The position numbers and the translations under genes were made by a program. Shown here piece by piece: positions 43,315 to 52,344 of a stretch of DNA of 64,000 nucleotides. This stretch comes from Paenibacillus sp. FSL H8-0332 (GTDB lineage Bacteria; Bacillota; Bacilli; Paenibacillales; Paenibacillaceae). Numbering within the stretch: the stretch's first letter is position 1; the number at the start of each line of letters is the position of its first letter. The stretch spans positions 7,130,001 to 7,194,000 of the forward strand of contig NZ_CP150145.1 of assembly GCF_037963835.1 (NCBI RefSeq). The letters run 5' to 3'. The notes below the pieces were generated by a model that saw only the letters and a list, made by a program, of their open reading frames with translations, did no database searches and was not told the DNA's origin.

Positions 43315-44249
43315 TTTGACTTTTTGACCCCCTTCTTCCCATTGCTTCCGTTTGCTTTAGCAGTAGGAGTTACATCTTTGCGGGCGTTAGAGTTGCTGTT
43401 CTTGCTCTTCGTCAGGTTAACATCCTTGGCCTTGCTGTTGCCTGCATTGGCCGTGGCATTGGCAGCAACAAGTGCTGCTTTGTGCTTATCATTGTTGCGG
43501 TACAAGAAGTAGTTCTGGACAATGGTGTAAATATTGCTGTATACCCAGTACAGAGGCAGAGCAGCCGGGAAATTGTAGGACATGATGAAAATCAGAACCG
43601 GATAGACCATCATCATGAACTGCATTGGACCCTGCTGTTGGACCGGATTCATCTTGGTCATCATGCGGGTCTGAATGAAGGTGGTTGCAGCAGCAAGAAC
43701 CGGCAGGATGAACAAGTGATCGGGTTTGCCGAGCTGCAGCCACAGGAAGTCATGTAATCTAAGATCTGGGTTGTAGTAAATCGAGTTGTATAGGGCGATG
43801 AAGATCGGCATTTGCACAATCAGCGGCAGACAGCCTGCCATAGGATTGACCTTATTCTCCTGGAACAGGCGCATCGTTTCCTGCTGTACCTTTTCGGGCT
43901 CATCTTTATATTTTTTCTTAATCTTCTCAAGTTCCGGCTGGATGGCCTGCATGGCACGCGAACTCTTTACCTGCTTAATCGTAAGTGGAAGAATCAGCGT
44001 ACGGACAATGATAACCATTACAAGAACGGCTAGACCATATTGGCCATTGAACCATTTCGCGAAAGTATCCAGGGCAATGGCGAAATAATACACTACATTA
44101 CTCTGCCAGAAGCCTCCATTTTTCAAATCCTCCGTAGTGTGCGTCACTGTCGTCGCAGACGGAGAGCATCCCGACAGAACAGCGATCATTAGAACCATTA
44201 ACCCGAGGAGAAGAAACATTTTTCCTCGCTTAGTCTTCATTAGAGACAC
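43311..44249 (-). CDS. spoIIIJ: Membrane protein insertase YidC/SpoIIIJ (lipoprotein type)
   Basis: 312 residues from the GTG at 44249, which has AGGGG seven bases upstream; an ATG three codons on (44240) is the other choice. Lipoprotein signal ends in lipobox LSGC. Five membrane helices; the 60KD_IMP core is shown by QPELEKIKKKYKDEPEKVQQ, NPMAGCLPLIVQMPIFIALY and MMVYPVLIFIMSYNFPAALPLYW. The conserved pore Arg is in KQVKSSRAM. It inserts membrane proteins, and in B. subtilis it is needed for sporulation. The C-terminal tail is Lys/Asn rich. The gene usually called yidD is absent from the gap to rnpA. Confidence 0.95.
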   Translation of the reverse strand: MSLMKTKRGKMFLLLGLMVLMIAVLSGCSPSATTVTHTTEDLKNGGFWQSNVVYYFAIALDTFAKWFNGQYGLAVLVMVIIVRTLILPLTIKQVKSSRAMQAIQPELEKIKKKYKDEPEKVQQETMRLFQENKVNPMAGCLPLIVQMPIFIALYNSIYYNPDLRLHDFLWLQLGKPDHLFILPVLAAATTFIQTRMMTKMNPVQQQGPMQFMMMVYPVLIFIMSYNFPAALPLYWVYSNIYTIVQNYFLYRNNDKHKAALVAANATANAGNSKAKDVNLTKSKNSNSNARKDVTPTAKANGSNGKKGVKKSK

Positions 44250-44336
44250 TTCAAAACCCCTCTCATAAACATTCCATTGCACCGTAAATCATAACATAAT
44301 TATGGATACAAATAAACAAGCCCTCTTCAGGCTCTT

Positions 44337-44687
44337 TTACTTGCGTAAAGCCTTGAGCAGCTTGGCTTTGCGCAGCACATGCAGCACGCTTTTCTCCAGC
44401 TCGCCGTAATCCTTGGAAAGCGCTCCTTTTCTGACGATGAACACGATGTCCAGATTGCCGGCAATTTCCGGCTCATGGTGACGCACAATCTCCTTCACCA
44501 GCCTTCTCATCCGGTTGCGGACTACAGCATTTCCGACCTTCTTGCTGACGGATATGCCCACCCGGAACCGTTCCACCTCTCTTTTGGGGAACCAATACAC
44601 CACATACTGATGATTCGCAAATGACTTCCCATGGCGGTATACGCGGCTGAAGTCGGCACGGTTTCGTAATCGTAAACTTTTGTGCAC
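44337..44687 (-). CDS. rnpA: Ribonuclease P protein component
   Basis: 116 residues from a GTG at 44687 with AGGAGATTCCC upstream. The start KSLRLRNRADFSRVYRHGKSFANHQ and the RNR motif RNRMRRLVKE are diagnostic. It helps RNase P RNA process tRNA 5' ends. Usually co-transcribed with rpmH, but here a 391-base gap containing two terminators lies between them. Confidence 0.97.
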   Translation of the reverse strand: MHKSLRLRNRADFSRVYRHGKSFANHQYVVYWFPKREVERFRVGISVSKKVGNAVVRNRMRRLVKEIVRHHEPEIAGNLDIVFIVRKGALSKDYGELEKSVLHVLRKAKLLKALRK

Positions 44688-44878
44688 GGGAATCTCCTAT
44701 TCAAATACCGGAATTTCTCCAGGCTCCGGAATTTCATCTTCTAATTAGTATTGTCATTCAAGGGAGACCATAAACAGTTACCGCTGCGGCCCTGGAGACA
44801 CCCTGCTAACAAACATAGACTCTTGTGCTACCTATAATAATGTGGAAATCATGTGAAACATATAAAATCTTATATTTT

Positions 44879-44918
44879 AAAAAAAAGCCCCGCAGTAGCG
44901 TCAAATCCTCTGCAGAGC
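44879..44918 (-). terminator. Terminator of a candidate RNA between rpmH and rnpA
   Basis: Arms GCCCCGCA (44887-44894) and TGCAGAGC (44911-44918) pair with two G-T pairs, followed by eight T on the minus strand. It follows rpmH's own terminator, so it marks the end of another transcript. Confidence 0.75.
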
Positions 44919-45040
44919 CTTTCATTTATTGTCGCAGCAGCAGAAGTAATGGCTGGTTGTCCACTCTCTGAGCGTCATCCTGTTCTGCGCTATATATAGA
45001 AGAGAAATAAAAATAATGATACATTCTGCAAATTCAGCGT

Positions 45041-45064
45041 AAAAAAGGACCACAGCAGTGGTCC
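45041..45064 (-). terminator. Terminator after rpmH
   Basis: Stem GGACCAC/GTGGTCC (45047-45053 with 45058-45064), four-base loop, six T on the minus strand, 15 bases after the rpmH stop. Confidence 0.92.
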
Positions 45065-45078
45065 CAACGTGGCCTATC

Positions 45079-45213
45079 TTACGCACTCAAAACTTTTCTG
45101 CCTTTCAAGCGGCGGGCTGCCAGCACTTTGCGGCCGTTTTTCGTGCTCATTCTTTTGCGGAAACCATGCACCTTCTTGCGTTTGCTCACATTTGGTCTGA
45201 ACGTCGGTCTCAT
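45079..45213 (-). CDS. rpmH: 50S ribosomal protein bL34
   Basis: 44 residues, the exact bL34 length, starting MRPTFRPNVSKRKKVHGFRK and continuing RMSTKNGRKVLAARRLKGR, ending with KVLSA. GGGAGGTG lies eight bases before the ATG. The gene is short and easily missed by length filters. It marks the left flank of oriC, as in nearly all Bacillales. Confidence 0.98.
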   Translation of the reverse strand: MRPTFRPNVSKRKKVHGFRKRMSTKNGRKVLAARRLKGRKVLSA

Positions 45214-45362
45214 GTATTGCACCTCCCTTACAGGAACATAATTACTGTCATATTAGCAGAAACGGACTAAGCCGTCCTTAAAGTAGGGACAGTATCTACA
45301 AGTATTATCAATTAAATTTGGAGACATATCCTCACAGAAAACACCTTTATATATTTAAACAC

Positions 45363-45391
45363 ATTTTTGCGGCAAAAGTCAACCTTGTCCC
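45363..45391 (-). promoter_or_regulatory. Predicted rpmH promoter
   Basis: Minus strand TTGACT (45391-45386), 17-base spacer, then TTTAAATAT as -10 region. It lies about 150 bases before rpmH at the edge of the origin. Confidence 0.5.
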
Positions 45392-45440
45392 TTCTCCCTC
45401 TTTTTAAAGGTGTCCCCGTTTCCGGGTATCGGCCGGAATT

Positions 45441-45868
45441 TTATCCCCAGCTTACCTTGCCCTTCACAATTCTATCCTTAACCGCTTATCCACAAAGAAA
45501 AAAATCCAAAAAATAATCCACAGGCTTAAACAGTTATCCACCTGTGATTAATTATGAACGCAGTTTGCTCACAGGTGCGCACAACCTGTGTATAAAAAAA
45601 TCGCGTCCATTGCAGAAACTGTCGAACGGTAAACAAATTATCAACAATATGTAGTGGTGTGCTTAAAAATTATACACAAGTGATTGAATTTGTGGATAAA
45701 ATAGCGTGGCTCATTGAAAAACAAGGGGCGTTTTGCTATGATGGTATTACTTTTGAATGTGAATAGATTTGTTTGTTCAATAAATTATCAACAAGCTGTG
45801 GATAAAGTTGTGAACAATTCAAGTTTATCCATATTTTTTTGTCTCTTGAACTTGTATACTGGGGATAA
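45441..45868. other. oriC: Origin of replication oriC, DnaA-box cluster upstream of dnaA
   Basis: Three exact DnaA boxes (TTATCCACA at 45486-45494 on plus; TGTGGATAA at 45691-45699 and 45797-45805). There are also many one-base variants: TTATCCCCA 45441, TAATCCACA 45514, TTATCCACC 45534, TTATCAACA 45638 and 45785, TTATACACA 45670, TGTGAACAA 45809, TTATCCATA 45825, TGGGGATAA 45860. The region is AT-rich and gene-free for 737 bases. Position between rpmH and dnaA is the standard first half of a bipartite Bacillus-type origin. Confidence 0.94.
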
Positions 45869-45950
45869 GATTCAGCAACAACCCATTTTCTTCGACATTT
45901 CCACTTCATGGCTGATGCCACATTTGGAAGATTTAAAGGAGTGACAGTCT

Positions 45951-47297
45951 GTGGACAGCCATACTTCCGAATTATGGCAGGAAATTTTATTGATTATTCA
46001 AACCAAATTAAGCAAACCGAGCTTCGATACCTGGTTCAAGGCCACCAAGGCCATGACGTTCAATTCCCAGGCTCTTATCATCTCGGCGCCCACAACCTTT
46101 GCCGTAGAATGGCTGGAAAGTCGCTATACCAAATTGGTAGGAGCAACGGTATATGAAGTTACCGGACAGCAAGTGGAAGTCAGATTTGTCATTGAGGAGA
46201 ACAAGCCCTCTGAGCCTGTTGTTCAACAAAATGCACCCACTCCCGTCGTCTCTCGCGAAGAAGCGCAGACGCATCTGCTCAATCCCAAATACACCTTCGA
46301 TACGTTCGTGATTGGTTCCGGCAACCGTTTTGCGCATGCAGCCTCACTCGCTGTAGCCGAAGCGCCGGCCAAAGCCTATAACCCTCTGTTTTTGTATGGA
46401 GGCGTAGGTCTCGGGAAGACCCACCTGATGCATGCGATCGGCCACTATGTGCTGGAGCATAACCCCAACAATAAGGTGATTTACATCTCCTCCGAGAAGT
46501 TCACGAATGAATTCATCAACTCCATCCGTGATAACCGCGGCGAAAGCTTCCGCAACAAGTACCGCAGTGTTGACATTTTGCTGATTGATGACATCCAATT
46601 CCTGGCTGGCAAAGAGTCGACACAGGAGGAATTTTTCCATACGTTCAATGCACTTCATGAAGAACGCAAACAGATCATCATCTCAAGCGACCGGCCTCCC
46701 AAGGAAATTCCCACGCTGGAGGAACGGCTTCGTTCCCGGTTTGAATGGGGTCTGATCACTGATATTCAGCCTCCGGATCTGGAGACACGGATTGCCATTC
46801 TGCGTAAGAAGGCCAAAGCGGAGAACCTGGACATCCCGAACGAAGCGATGATGTACATCGCCAATCAGATTGATACGAATATCCGGGAGCTGGAAGGCGC
46901 GCTGATTCGTGTTGTAGCCTATTCATCGCTGACCAATCAGGATGTGACGACGCATCTGGCGGCGGAAGCGCTGAAGGATATCATTCCATCCAGCCGTCCG
47001 AAGATGATCACCATGAACGATATTCAGCAAAAAGTCGGCGAATACTACAATTTGCGCATGGAGGATTTCAAAGCGCGGAAACGCACGAAGGCTGTTGCTT
47101 TTCCAAGGCAGATTGCCATGTACTTGTCGCGTGAACTGACAGATTATTCGCTGCCCAAGATCGGTGAAGCCTTCGGAGGACGTGATCATACGACCGTTAT
47201 CCATGCCCATGAGAAGATTACGCAGCAATTAAAGGTGGACCAGGAGCTCTATAAAGTGGTAAATAATCTTGCGGAGAAAATTAAAAATCCTTCCTAA
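45951..47297 (+). CDS. dnaA: Chromosomal replication initiator DnaA
   Basis: 448 residues from a GTG at 45951 with AAAGGAGTG nine bases upstream. Domain I (SELWQEILLIIQTKLSKPSF), a short domain II, AAA+ domain with Walker A GGVGLGKTHLM and Walker B LLIDDIQFLAGKE, and domain IV with the DnaA-box-binding helix GGRDHTTVIHAHEKI. It binds DnaA boxes, opens the origin and loads DnaB. Flanked by boxes on both sides, so autoregulation is expected. Confidence 0.99.
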   Translation: MDSHTSELWQEILLIIQTKLSKPSFDTWFKATKAMTFNSQALIISAPTTFAVEWLESRYTKLVGATVYEVTGQQVEVRFVIEENKPSEPVVQQNAPTPVVSREEAQTHLLNPKYTFDTFVIGSGNRFAHAASLAVAEAPAKAYNPLFLYGGVGLGKTHLMHAIGHYVLEHNPNNKVIYISSEKFTNEFINSIRDNRGESFRNKYRSVDILLIDDIQFLAGKESTQEEFFHTFNALHEERKQIIISSDRPPKEIPTLEERLRSRFEWGLITDIQPPDLETRIAILRKKAKAENLDIPNEAMMYIANQIDTNIRELEGALIRVVAYSSLTNQDVTTHLAAEALKDIIPSSRPKMITMNDIQQKVGEYYNLRMEDFKARKRTKAVAFPRQIAMYLSRELTDYSLPKIGEAFGGRDHTTVIHAHEKITQQLKVDQELYKVVNNLAEKIKNPS

Positions 47298-47493
47298 GAG
47301 GAACAAAGAGCCTATACACAATCTATACACATGTGGGTAGGCTTAATTTTATGCTGTTTTGCGACTTATCCACATAAACGGAGCCCCTACTACTAATACT
47401 ATTAAATAACTATAATAATTCATCTTCTAAGAGCAGGTTTCAAAGAGGATTTACGTAGACCCATTTCTCAATTTTTCAGCTAGGAGTGAAATT
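47298..47493. other. dnaA-dnaN intergenic unwinding region (second half of oriC)
   Basis: An exact DnaA box (47366-47374), then a GC-rich stretch (ACGGAGCCCC) and a run of CTA/ATA trinucleotides (47387-47404, CTACTACTAATACTATTA), then AT-rich DNA to about 47424. On the other strand the trinucleotides read TAG repeats, the DnaA-trio pattern that DnaA uses to melt the origin in B. subtilis. A near-box CTATACACA pair lies at 47312-47330. Confidence 0.8.
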
Positions 47494-48636
47494 ATGAAAA
47501 TCAGCATTCTCAAAAATGAACTCAACGAATCCATTGGCCATGTCTCCAAGGCAATCTCCAGCAGAACAACCATCCCTATTCTGACCGGTATTAAGTTTGA
47601 GGTTAGCCATCAAGGAGTTACGCTGACTGCAAGCGATACGGATATTTCCATTCAGTCCTTCATCCCTGCCGAGAATGATAGCCAGACGATCGTCAAGGTA
47701 GAACAACCGGGCAGCGTAGTGCTTCCAGCCAAGTTCTTCGTTGAGATTATCAAGAAGCTCCCCTCCCAAGAGATTCACATGGAAGTTAAAGACGGCTTCC
47801 AAACCTTCATCTCCTCCGGCTCTACGGAGATTCAGATTGTGGGCCTCGATCCTGAAGAGTTCCCTGTCCTGCCAAGCATCGAGGAGAATGAAACCATCTC
47901 CATGCCTGGTGATTTGCTGAAGAATATGATCAAGCAGACCGCTTTCTCCATCTCCACCCAAGAGACAACACCGATTCTGACAGGCATTCTGTGGAATCTG
48001 GCTGACAATGAATTCAAGTTCACGGCTACCGACCGCCACCGGCTCGCTACCAGAGCTGCACATCTCGAAGGGACAGAGAGCATACAGTTCGCGAATATTG
48101 TCATTGCCGGCAAAACGCTGAACGAGCTCAGCAAAATCATCCCTGATCAGAATATGCTGGTGGATATTGTCGTGGCCGATAATCAAGTTCTGTTCAAAAT
48201 CGACAAAGTGCTGTTCTATTCGCGCATTCTGGATGGCATTTATCCGGATACTTCTAGAATTATTCCAACCACCTACAAAACAGAACTAACTTTGGACACA
48301 AAAAAATTAAGCGAATCGATTGACCGTGCTTATTTGCTGTCCCGTGAAGAAAAAACGAACATCGTCCGCATGCAGACCCTGGAGAACGGCGATGTAGAGA
48401 TCTCCTCCAGCTCGTCAGAGCTTGGTAAGGTACGTGAAGAGCTGGAAGTCATCGATTTCAAGGGTGAGCCGCTGCGGATCTCCTTCAACTCCAAATACAT
48501 GCTTGATGTGCTGAAGGTTGTGGAGAGCGAGCAGCTTGTCATCGCTTTCACCGGCATGATGAGCCCGATTATTCTTAGACCGCTCGATGAGAGCCGGAGC
48601 CTGTATGTGATTCTGCCGTACCGGACAACTAATTAA
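47494..48636 (+). CDS. dnaN: DNA polymerase III beta subunit (sliding clamp)
   Basis: 380 residues, start MKISILKNELNESIGHVSKA with the characteristic three-fold repeated clamp fold and the C-terminal YVILPYRTTN-like end that closes the clamp (SLYVILPYRTTN). It tethers DNA polymerase to template. TAGGAGTG precedes the ATG. It follows dnaA across the origin unwinding region. Confidence 0.99.
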   Translation: MKISILKNELNESIGHVSKAISSRTTIPILTGIKFEVSHQGVTLTASDTDISIQSFIPAENDSQTIVKVEQPGSVVLPAKFFVEIIKKLPSQEIHMEVKDGFQTFISSGSTEIQIVGLDPEEFPVLPSIEENETISMPGDLLKNMIKQTAFSISTQETTPILTGILWNLADNEFKFTATDRHRLATRAAHLEGTESIQFANIVIAGKTLNELSKIIPDQNMLVDIVVADNQVLFKIDKVLFYSRILDGIYPDTSRIIPTTYKTELTLDTKKLSESIDRAYLLSREEKTNIVRMQTLENGDVEISSSSSELGKVREELEVIDFKGEPLRISFNSKYMLDVLKVVESEQLVIAFTGMMSPIILRPLDESRSLYVILPYRTTN

Positions 48637-48684
48637 CGCCCTGTTCATCAACATGTGGATAAGTGGCAGGAAGGATAAAAAAAG

Positions 48685-48915
48685 ATGAAAAAAATAGTTA
48701 TCCACAGTGGATACATTAAGCTCGACCAGTTCCTGAAGCTCTCCGATTGTGTATCCACAGGGGGGATGGCCAAGGCGCTGCTGCAGGAAGGGCATGTGCA
48801 GGTGAATGGTGAGGTTGAAGAACGCCGTGGCCGGAAGCTCTACCCGGGTGATAAAATACAGGTACAGGATAACGGCGTGTTTGAAGTTGAGGGCGGCGGA
48901 GTCAAGGAGGAGTAA
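48685..48915 (+). CDS. yaaA: S4-domain protein YaaA
   Basis: 76 residues: S4 RNA-binding fold with IKLDQFLKLSDCVSTGGMAK, ALLQEGHVQVNGEVEERRGR and KLYPGDKIQV. AAGGAT is upstream. The family occurs between dnaN and recF in most Firmicutes and probably binds RNA, perhaps on the ribosome. 20 bases separate it from recF. Confidence 0.93.
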   Translation: MKKIVIHSGYIKLDQFLKLSDCVSTGGMAKALLQEGHVQVNGEVEERRGRKLYPGDKIQVQDNGVFEVEGGGVKEE

Positions 48916-48935
48916 CCCTAAGGAGGAACAGGCTC

Positions 48936-50054
48936 TTGTTTGTCAAAAATATCGGACTGCAGGATTACCGTAACTATGGGCTGCTGCGTCTTGAGCATCT
49001 GGGCGATGTGAACCTTATTCTCGGACAGAACGCCCAAGGCAAAACCAATCTCATGGAGGCCTTGTTTGTCTTGGCCATGACCAAAAGCCATCGTACCTCC
49101 AAGGACAAGGAACTGATCTCCTTCGATGCACCGTCGGGTTCGGCACAGATTGTTGCCGAGGTGGAGCGTAAGTACGGGGATCTTAAGCTGGAGCTGACCC
49201 TGTCCCCGCAGGGCAAGAAGGCCAGAATTAACGGCCTCGAGCAGCGCCGGCTAAGTGAATTCGTAGGTTCACTGAACGTGGTAATGTTTGCCCCGGAGGA
49301 TCTGGAGATTGTCAAAGGCACTCCGGGAATCCGGCGCCGGTTCCTTGACATGGAGATTGGTCAGGTCCAGCCAAGCTACCTGTTTCATCTGCAGCAGTAC
49401 CAGAAAATCCTCCTCCAACGGGGCAATCTGCTGAAGCAACTATGGGGTAAAGAGGCAAGCGGCCGGGAGCTTCTGGACATCTGGGACGCCCAACTTGTAG
49501 AACATGGTGTTAAAATCGTAAAAAAAAGGAAACAATTCATAAAGAAGCTGCAGATATGGGCAGAAAGCATCCACCGGGGCATCACAAACGGCGGAGAAGA
49601 GCTCAAACTGCTCTATGTCCCCTCGTTTGGTGAGCGTGAAGAGGAAGATGAAGCTGTCTTATTGGACAAATTTATGTTAAAGTTATCACAAACAAGAGAT
49701 CAGGAAATCAGGCGCGGCATGACGCTGACGGGTCCCCATCGGGATGACCTGTCCTTTTTTATCAACGGAAGAGAAGCTCAGGTCTACGGTTCCCAGGGAC
49801 AGCAACGTACGGCAGCTTTATCGCTCAAGCTGGCGGAAATTGAACTGATCCATGAGGAGATCGGAGAATATCCTGTGCTGCTTCTTGATGATGTTTTGTC
49901 CGAACTTGATCCCTATCGTCAGACCCAGCTTATCGAAACCTTTCAGAGCAAGGTGCAGACCTTCATCACCGCCACCGGTGTAGAGGGACTGAATGCTGAT
50001 AAACTAAAGGGTGCAATCCTGTATCATGTTCATGGCGGCAAAGTGGAGCTATAA
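48936..50054 (+). CDS. recF: Recombination mediator RecF
   Basis: 372 residues from a TTG at 48936 with AAGGAGGAACAGGCTC upstream. SMC-like ATPase: Walker A GQNAQGKTNLMEAL, conserved QGQQRT signature region (YGSQGQQRTAALSLKLAEI), and Walker B LLLDDVLSELD. It loads RecA on gapped DNA with RecO and RecR. The dnaA-dnaN-yaaA-recF order is typical. Confidence 0.97.
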   Translation: MFVKNIGLQDYRNYGLLRLEHLGDVNLILGQNAQGKTNLMEALFVLAMTKSHRTSKDKELISFDAPSGSAQIVAEVERKYGDLKLELTLSPQGKKARINGLEQRRLSEFVGSLNVVMFAPEDLEIVKGTPGIRRRFLDMEIGQVQPSYLFHLQQYQKILLQRGNLLKQLWGKEASGRELLDIWDAQLVEHGVKIVKKRKQFIKKLQIWAESIHRGITNGGEELKLLYVPSFGEREEEDEAVLLDKFMLKLSQTRDQEIRRGMTLTGPHRDDLSFFINGREAQVYGSQGQQRTAALSLKLAEIELIHEEIGEYPVLLLDDVLSELDPYRQTQLIETFQSKVQTFITATGVEGLNADKLKGAILYHVHGGKVEL

Positions 50055-50069
50055 GAGCGGAGGAAGACC

Positions 50070-50318
50070 ATGTATATTCATTTGGGCGGAGAAAAAATTA
50101 TTCGATCCTCAGAGCTGATTGCTATATTTGATATATCGATTGAGAAATCCTCCAAGGTATCGAAGCAATTTATGACTCATTCCCAGCAGGATAAGAAGCT
50201 GGAACGCATTGGTGAAGAGGAAGCGAAGTCTATAGTCGTAACCAGAAATACTGTCTACTACTCCCCGATCTCCTCCTCCACTCTCAAAAAAAGAGCCAAA
50301 CTCTTGTTAGAAATATAA
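50070..50318 (+). CDS. remB: RemB (YaaB) extracellular matrix regulator, DUF370 family
   Basis: 82 residues: MYIHLGGEKIIRSSELIAIFD and later SIVVTRNTVYYSPISSSTL. GAGGAAGA precedes the ATG. RemA/RemB-type proteins activate biofilm matrix genes; RemA is a DNA-binding protein, while RemB is less studied. The place between recF and gyrB matches B. subtilis yaaB. Confidence 0.93.
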   Translation: MYIHLGGEKIIRSSELIAIFDISIEKSSKVSKQFMTHSQQDKKLERIGEEEAKSIVVTRNTVYYSPISSSTLKKRAKLLLEI

Positions 50319-50364
50319 GGTTTCACAAGTTACATGAGATAATCTGAAAGAAGTAGGTGAAGGC

Positions 50365-52275
50365 ATGTCAATGAATCAACCGACATATGATGAGAGCCAG
50401 ATTCAGGTACTGGAAGGGCTGGAAGCAGTTCGGAAACGTCCCGGCATGTACATTGGCTCCACTAGCGCCAAAGGTCTGCATCATTTGGTCTGGGAGGTTG
50501 TCGATAATAGTATCGATGAGGCGCTGGCAGGTTTTTGCGACCGGATTCAAGTCATAATTACTGAAAATAATAGTGTGACTGTTATTGACAACGGGCGGGG
50601 AATTCCTGTTGGTGAGAACGTCAAGCTGAAGAAGTCCACGCTTGAAGTGGTCATGACTGTCCTGCATGCGGGCGGAAAGTTCGGCGGCGGGGGTTACAAG
50701 GTGTCCGGCGGTCTTCACGGCGTAGGGATCTCTGTGGTTAACGCCTTGTCCGAGAAGGTAGTTGTCACTGTCAAACGTGACGGGCATGTCTACCAGCAGG
50801 AGTACAACCGCGGCGTGCCGCAATATGACATCCGAGTGATCGGGGATACAGAGGAGACGGGGACCACCACCACCTTCCACCCGGACCCGGATATTTTTAC
50901 CGAAACCACTACTTTTGAATACTCCACGCTCCTTACCCGTATCCGGGAGCTGGCCTTCCTGAACAAGGGCATTGAGTTGTCACTGCTGGATGAACGGACC
51001 GGAGTCAACAATACGTTCAAGTATGAAGGCGGTATTGTGGAGTATGTGAAATTCCTTAACGAGAAAAAAGAAGCTCTTCATGAGGATCCCATCTACGTGG
51101 AAGGCTCACGGGATATGATCGCGGTTGAAGTGGCTCTCCAATATAACGATTCATACACAGAGAACATTTATTCATTCGCTAATAATATCAATACCCATGA
51201 AGGCGGAACGCATGAATCCGGCTTCAAGAGTGCCTTGACGCGGATCATTAATGACTACGCACGCAAGGCAGGCGTGATCAAGGACAGCAGTCAGAATCTG
51301 ACCGGGGATGATGTCCGGGAGGGTCTGACGGCGATTATCTCCGTCAAGATTCCTGAGCCGCAGTTCGAAGGCCAGACCAAGACTAAGCTCGGCAACAGTG
51401 AAGTCCGCGGGATTGTAGAATCGCTATTCGGCGAGAAGCTGCAGGAGTTCCTGGAAGAGAACCCTGCCGTTTCGCGCAAGGTGCTAGAGAAGTCATTGCA
51501 GGCTTCCCGTGCCCGTGAAGCGGCCAAAAAGGCCCGTGAGCTAACCCGCCGCAAGAGTGCGCTTGAAGTCAGCGCCCTGCCGGGTAAGCTGGCAGACTGC
51601 TCCTCCAAGGATGCGTCTATCAGTGAGCTGTACATCGTCGAAGGTGACTCGGCCGGCGGATCGGCTAAGCAGGGCCGGGACCGTCATTTCCAGGCCATCC
51701 TGCCGTTGCGCGGTAAGATCCTGAACGTTGAGAAGGCCCGGCTGGACCGGATCTTGTCCAATGCGGAAATCCGGGCGATTATTACCGCACTCGGAACCGG
51801 GATCAGCGATGATTTCGACCTCTCGAAGGCGCGTTACCACAAGGTGGTCATCATGACCGATGCGGACGTCGACGGCGCCCATATCAGAACACTGCTGCTG
51901 ACCTTCTTCTACCGCTACATGCGGAAGATTGTCGATGCAGGGTATATCTATATCGCCCAGCCGCCGCTCTTCAAGATCGAGCGAAACAAGGTTGTGCGCT
52001 ATGCACAGTCCGAGCGGGAACGCGATGAGATTATTGCTACCTTTGGCGAGAACGTGAAGGTTAACGTTCAGCGCTACAAAGGTCTGGGTGAGATGAATGC
52101 CACCCAGCTATGGGATACTACCATGGACCCTGAGACCCGCACTATGTTACAGGTGACCATTGAGGATGCTATGCTGGCAGACAGTATCTTTGATACCCTG
52201 ATGGGTGACAATGTCGAACCACGCCGCGAATTCATTCAGGAACACGCACAATCTGTCAAAAACCTGGATATTTAA
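50365..52275 (+). CDS. gyrB: DNA gyrase subunit B
   Basis: 636 residues. GHKL ATPase with YIGSTSAKGLHHLVWEVVDN and GRGIPVG, GGLHGVGISVVNALS; TOPRIM domain with EGDSAGGSAKQGRDR and DADVDGAHIRT; C-terminal MNATQLWDTTMDPETRT. GTAGGTGAAGGC precedes the ATG. It supplies ATP hydrolysis for negative supercoiling by gyrase. No resistance-type change is obvious in the translation. A terminator follows directly. Confidence 0.99.
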   Translation: MSMNQPTYDESQIQVLEGLEAVRKRPGMYIGSTSAKGLHHLVWEVVDNSIDEALAGFCDRIQVIITENNSVTVIDNGRGIPVGENVKLKKSTLEVVMTVLHAGGKFGGGGYKVSGGLHGVGISVVNALSEKVVVTVKRDGHVYQQEYNRGVPQYDIRVIGDTEETGTTTTFHPDPDIFTETTTFEYSTLLTRIRELAFLNKGIELSLLDERTGVNNTFKYEGGIVEYVKFLNEKKEALHEDPIYVEGSRDMIAVEVALQYNDSYTENIYSFANNINTHEGGTHESGFKSALTRIINDYARKAGVIKDSSQNLTGDDVREGLTAIISVKIPEPQFEGQTKTKLGNSEVRGIVESLFGEKLQEFLEENPAVSRKVLEKSLQASRAREAAKKARELTRRKSALEVSALPGKLADCSSKDASISELYIVEGDSAGGSAKQGRDRHFQAILPLRGKILNVEKARLDRILSNAEIRAIITALGTGISDDFDLSKARYHKVVIMTDADVDGAHIRTLLLTFFYRYMRKIVDAGYIYIAQPPLFKIERNKVVRYAQSERERDEIIATFGENVKVNVQRYKGLGEMNATQLWDTTMDPETRTMLQVTIEDAMLADSIFDTLMGDNVEPRREFIQEHAQSVKNLDI

Positions 52276-52289
52276 GCAGCCTATAGCGG

Positions 52290-52330
52290 ACCTCCGGATT
52301 ATCCCTTGCGGGTGAAGCCGGAGGTTTTTT
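52290..52330 (+). terminator. Terminator after gyrB
   Basis: Stem ACCTCCGG/CCGGAGGT (52290-52297 with 52318-52325), then six T on the plus strand. Confidence 0.92.
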
Positions 52331-52344
52331 AATAATACATAGAG

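Larger units (their letters stand above)
44688..45078. other. Gap between rnpA and rpmH with two terminators
   Basis: 391 bases without a recognisable protein gene. It holds the rpmH terminator (45041-45064), a second terminator (44879-44918), and between them about 125 bases with an AT-rich start, which may be a small RNA. The rest presumably contains the rnpA promoter. Confidence 0.5.

Noticed and set aside
45714..45944. 76-codon frame inside oriC
   Set aside because: Covers DnaA boxes, has no good initiation signal, and its product resembles no protein.
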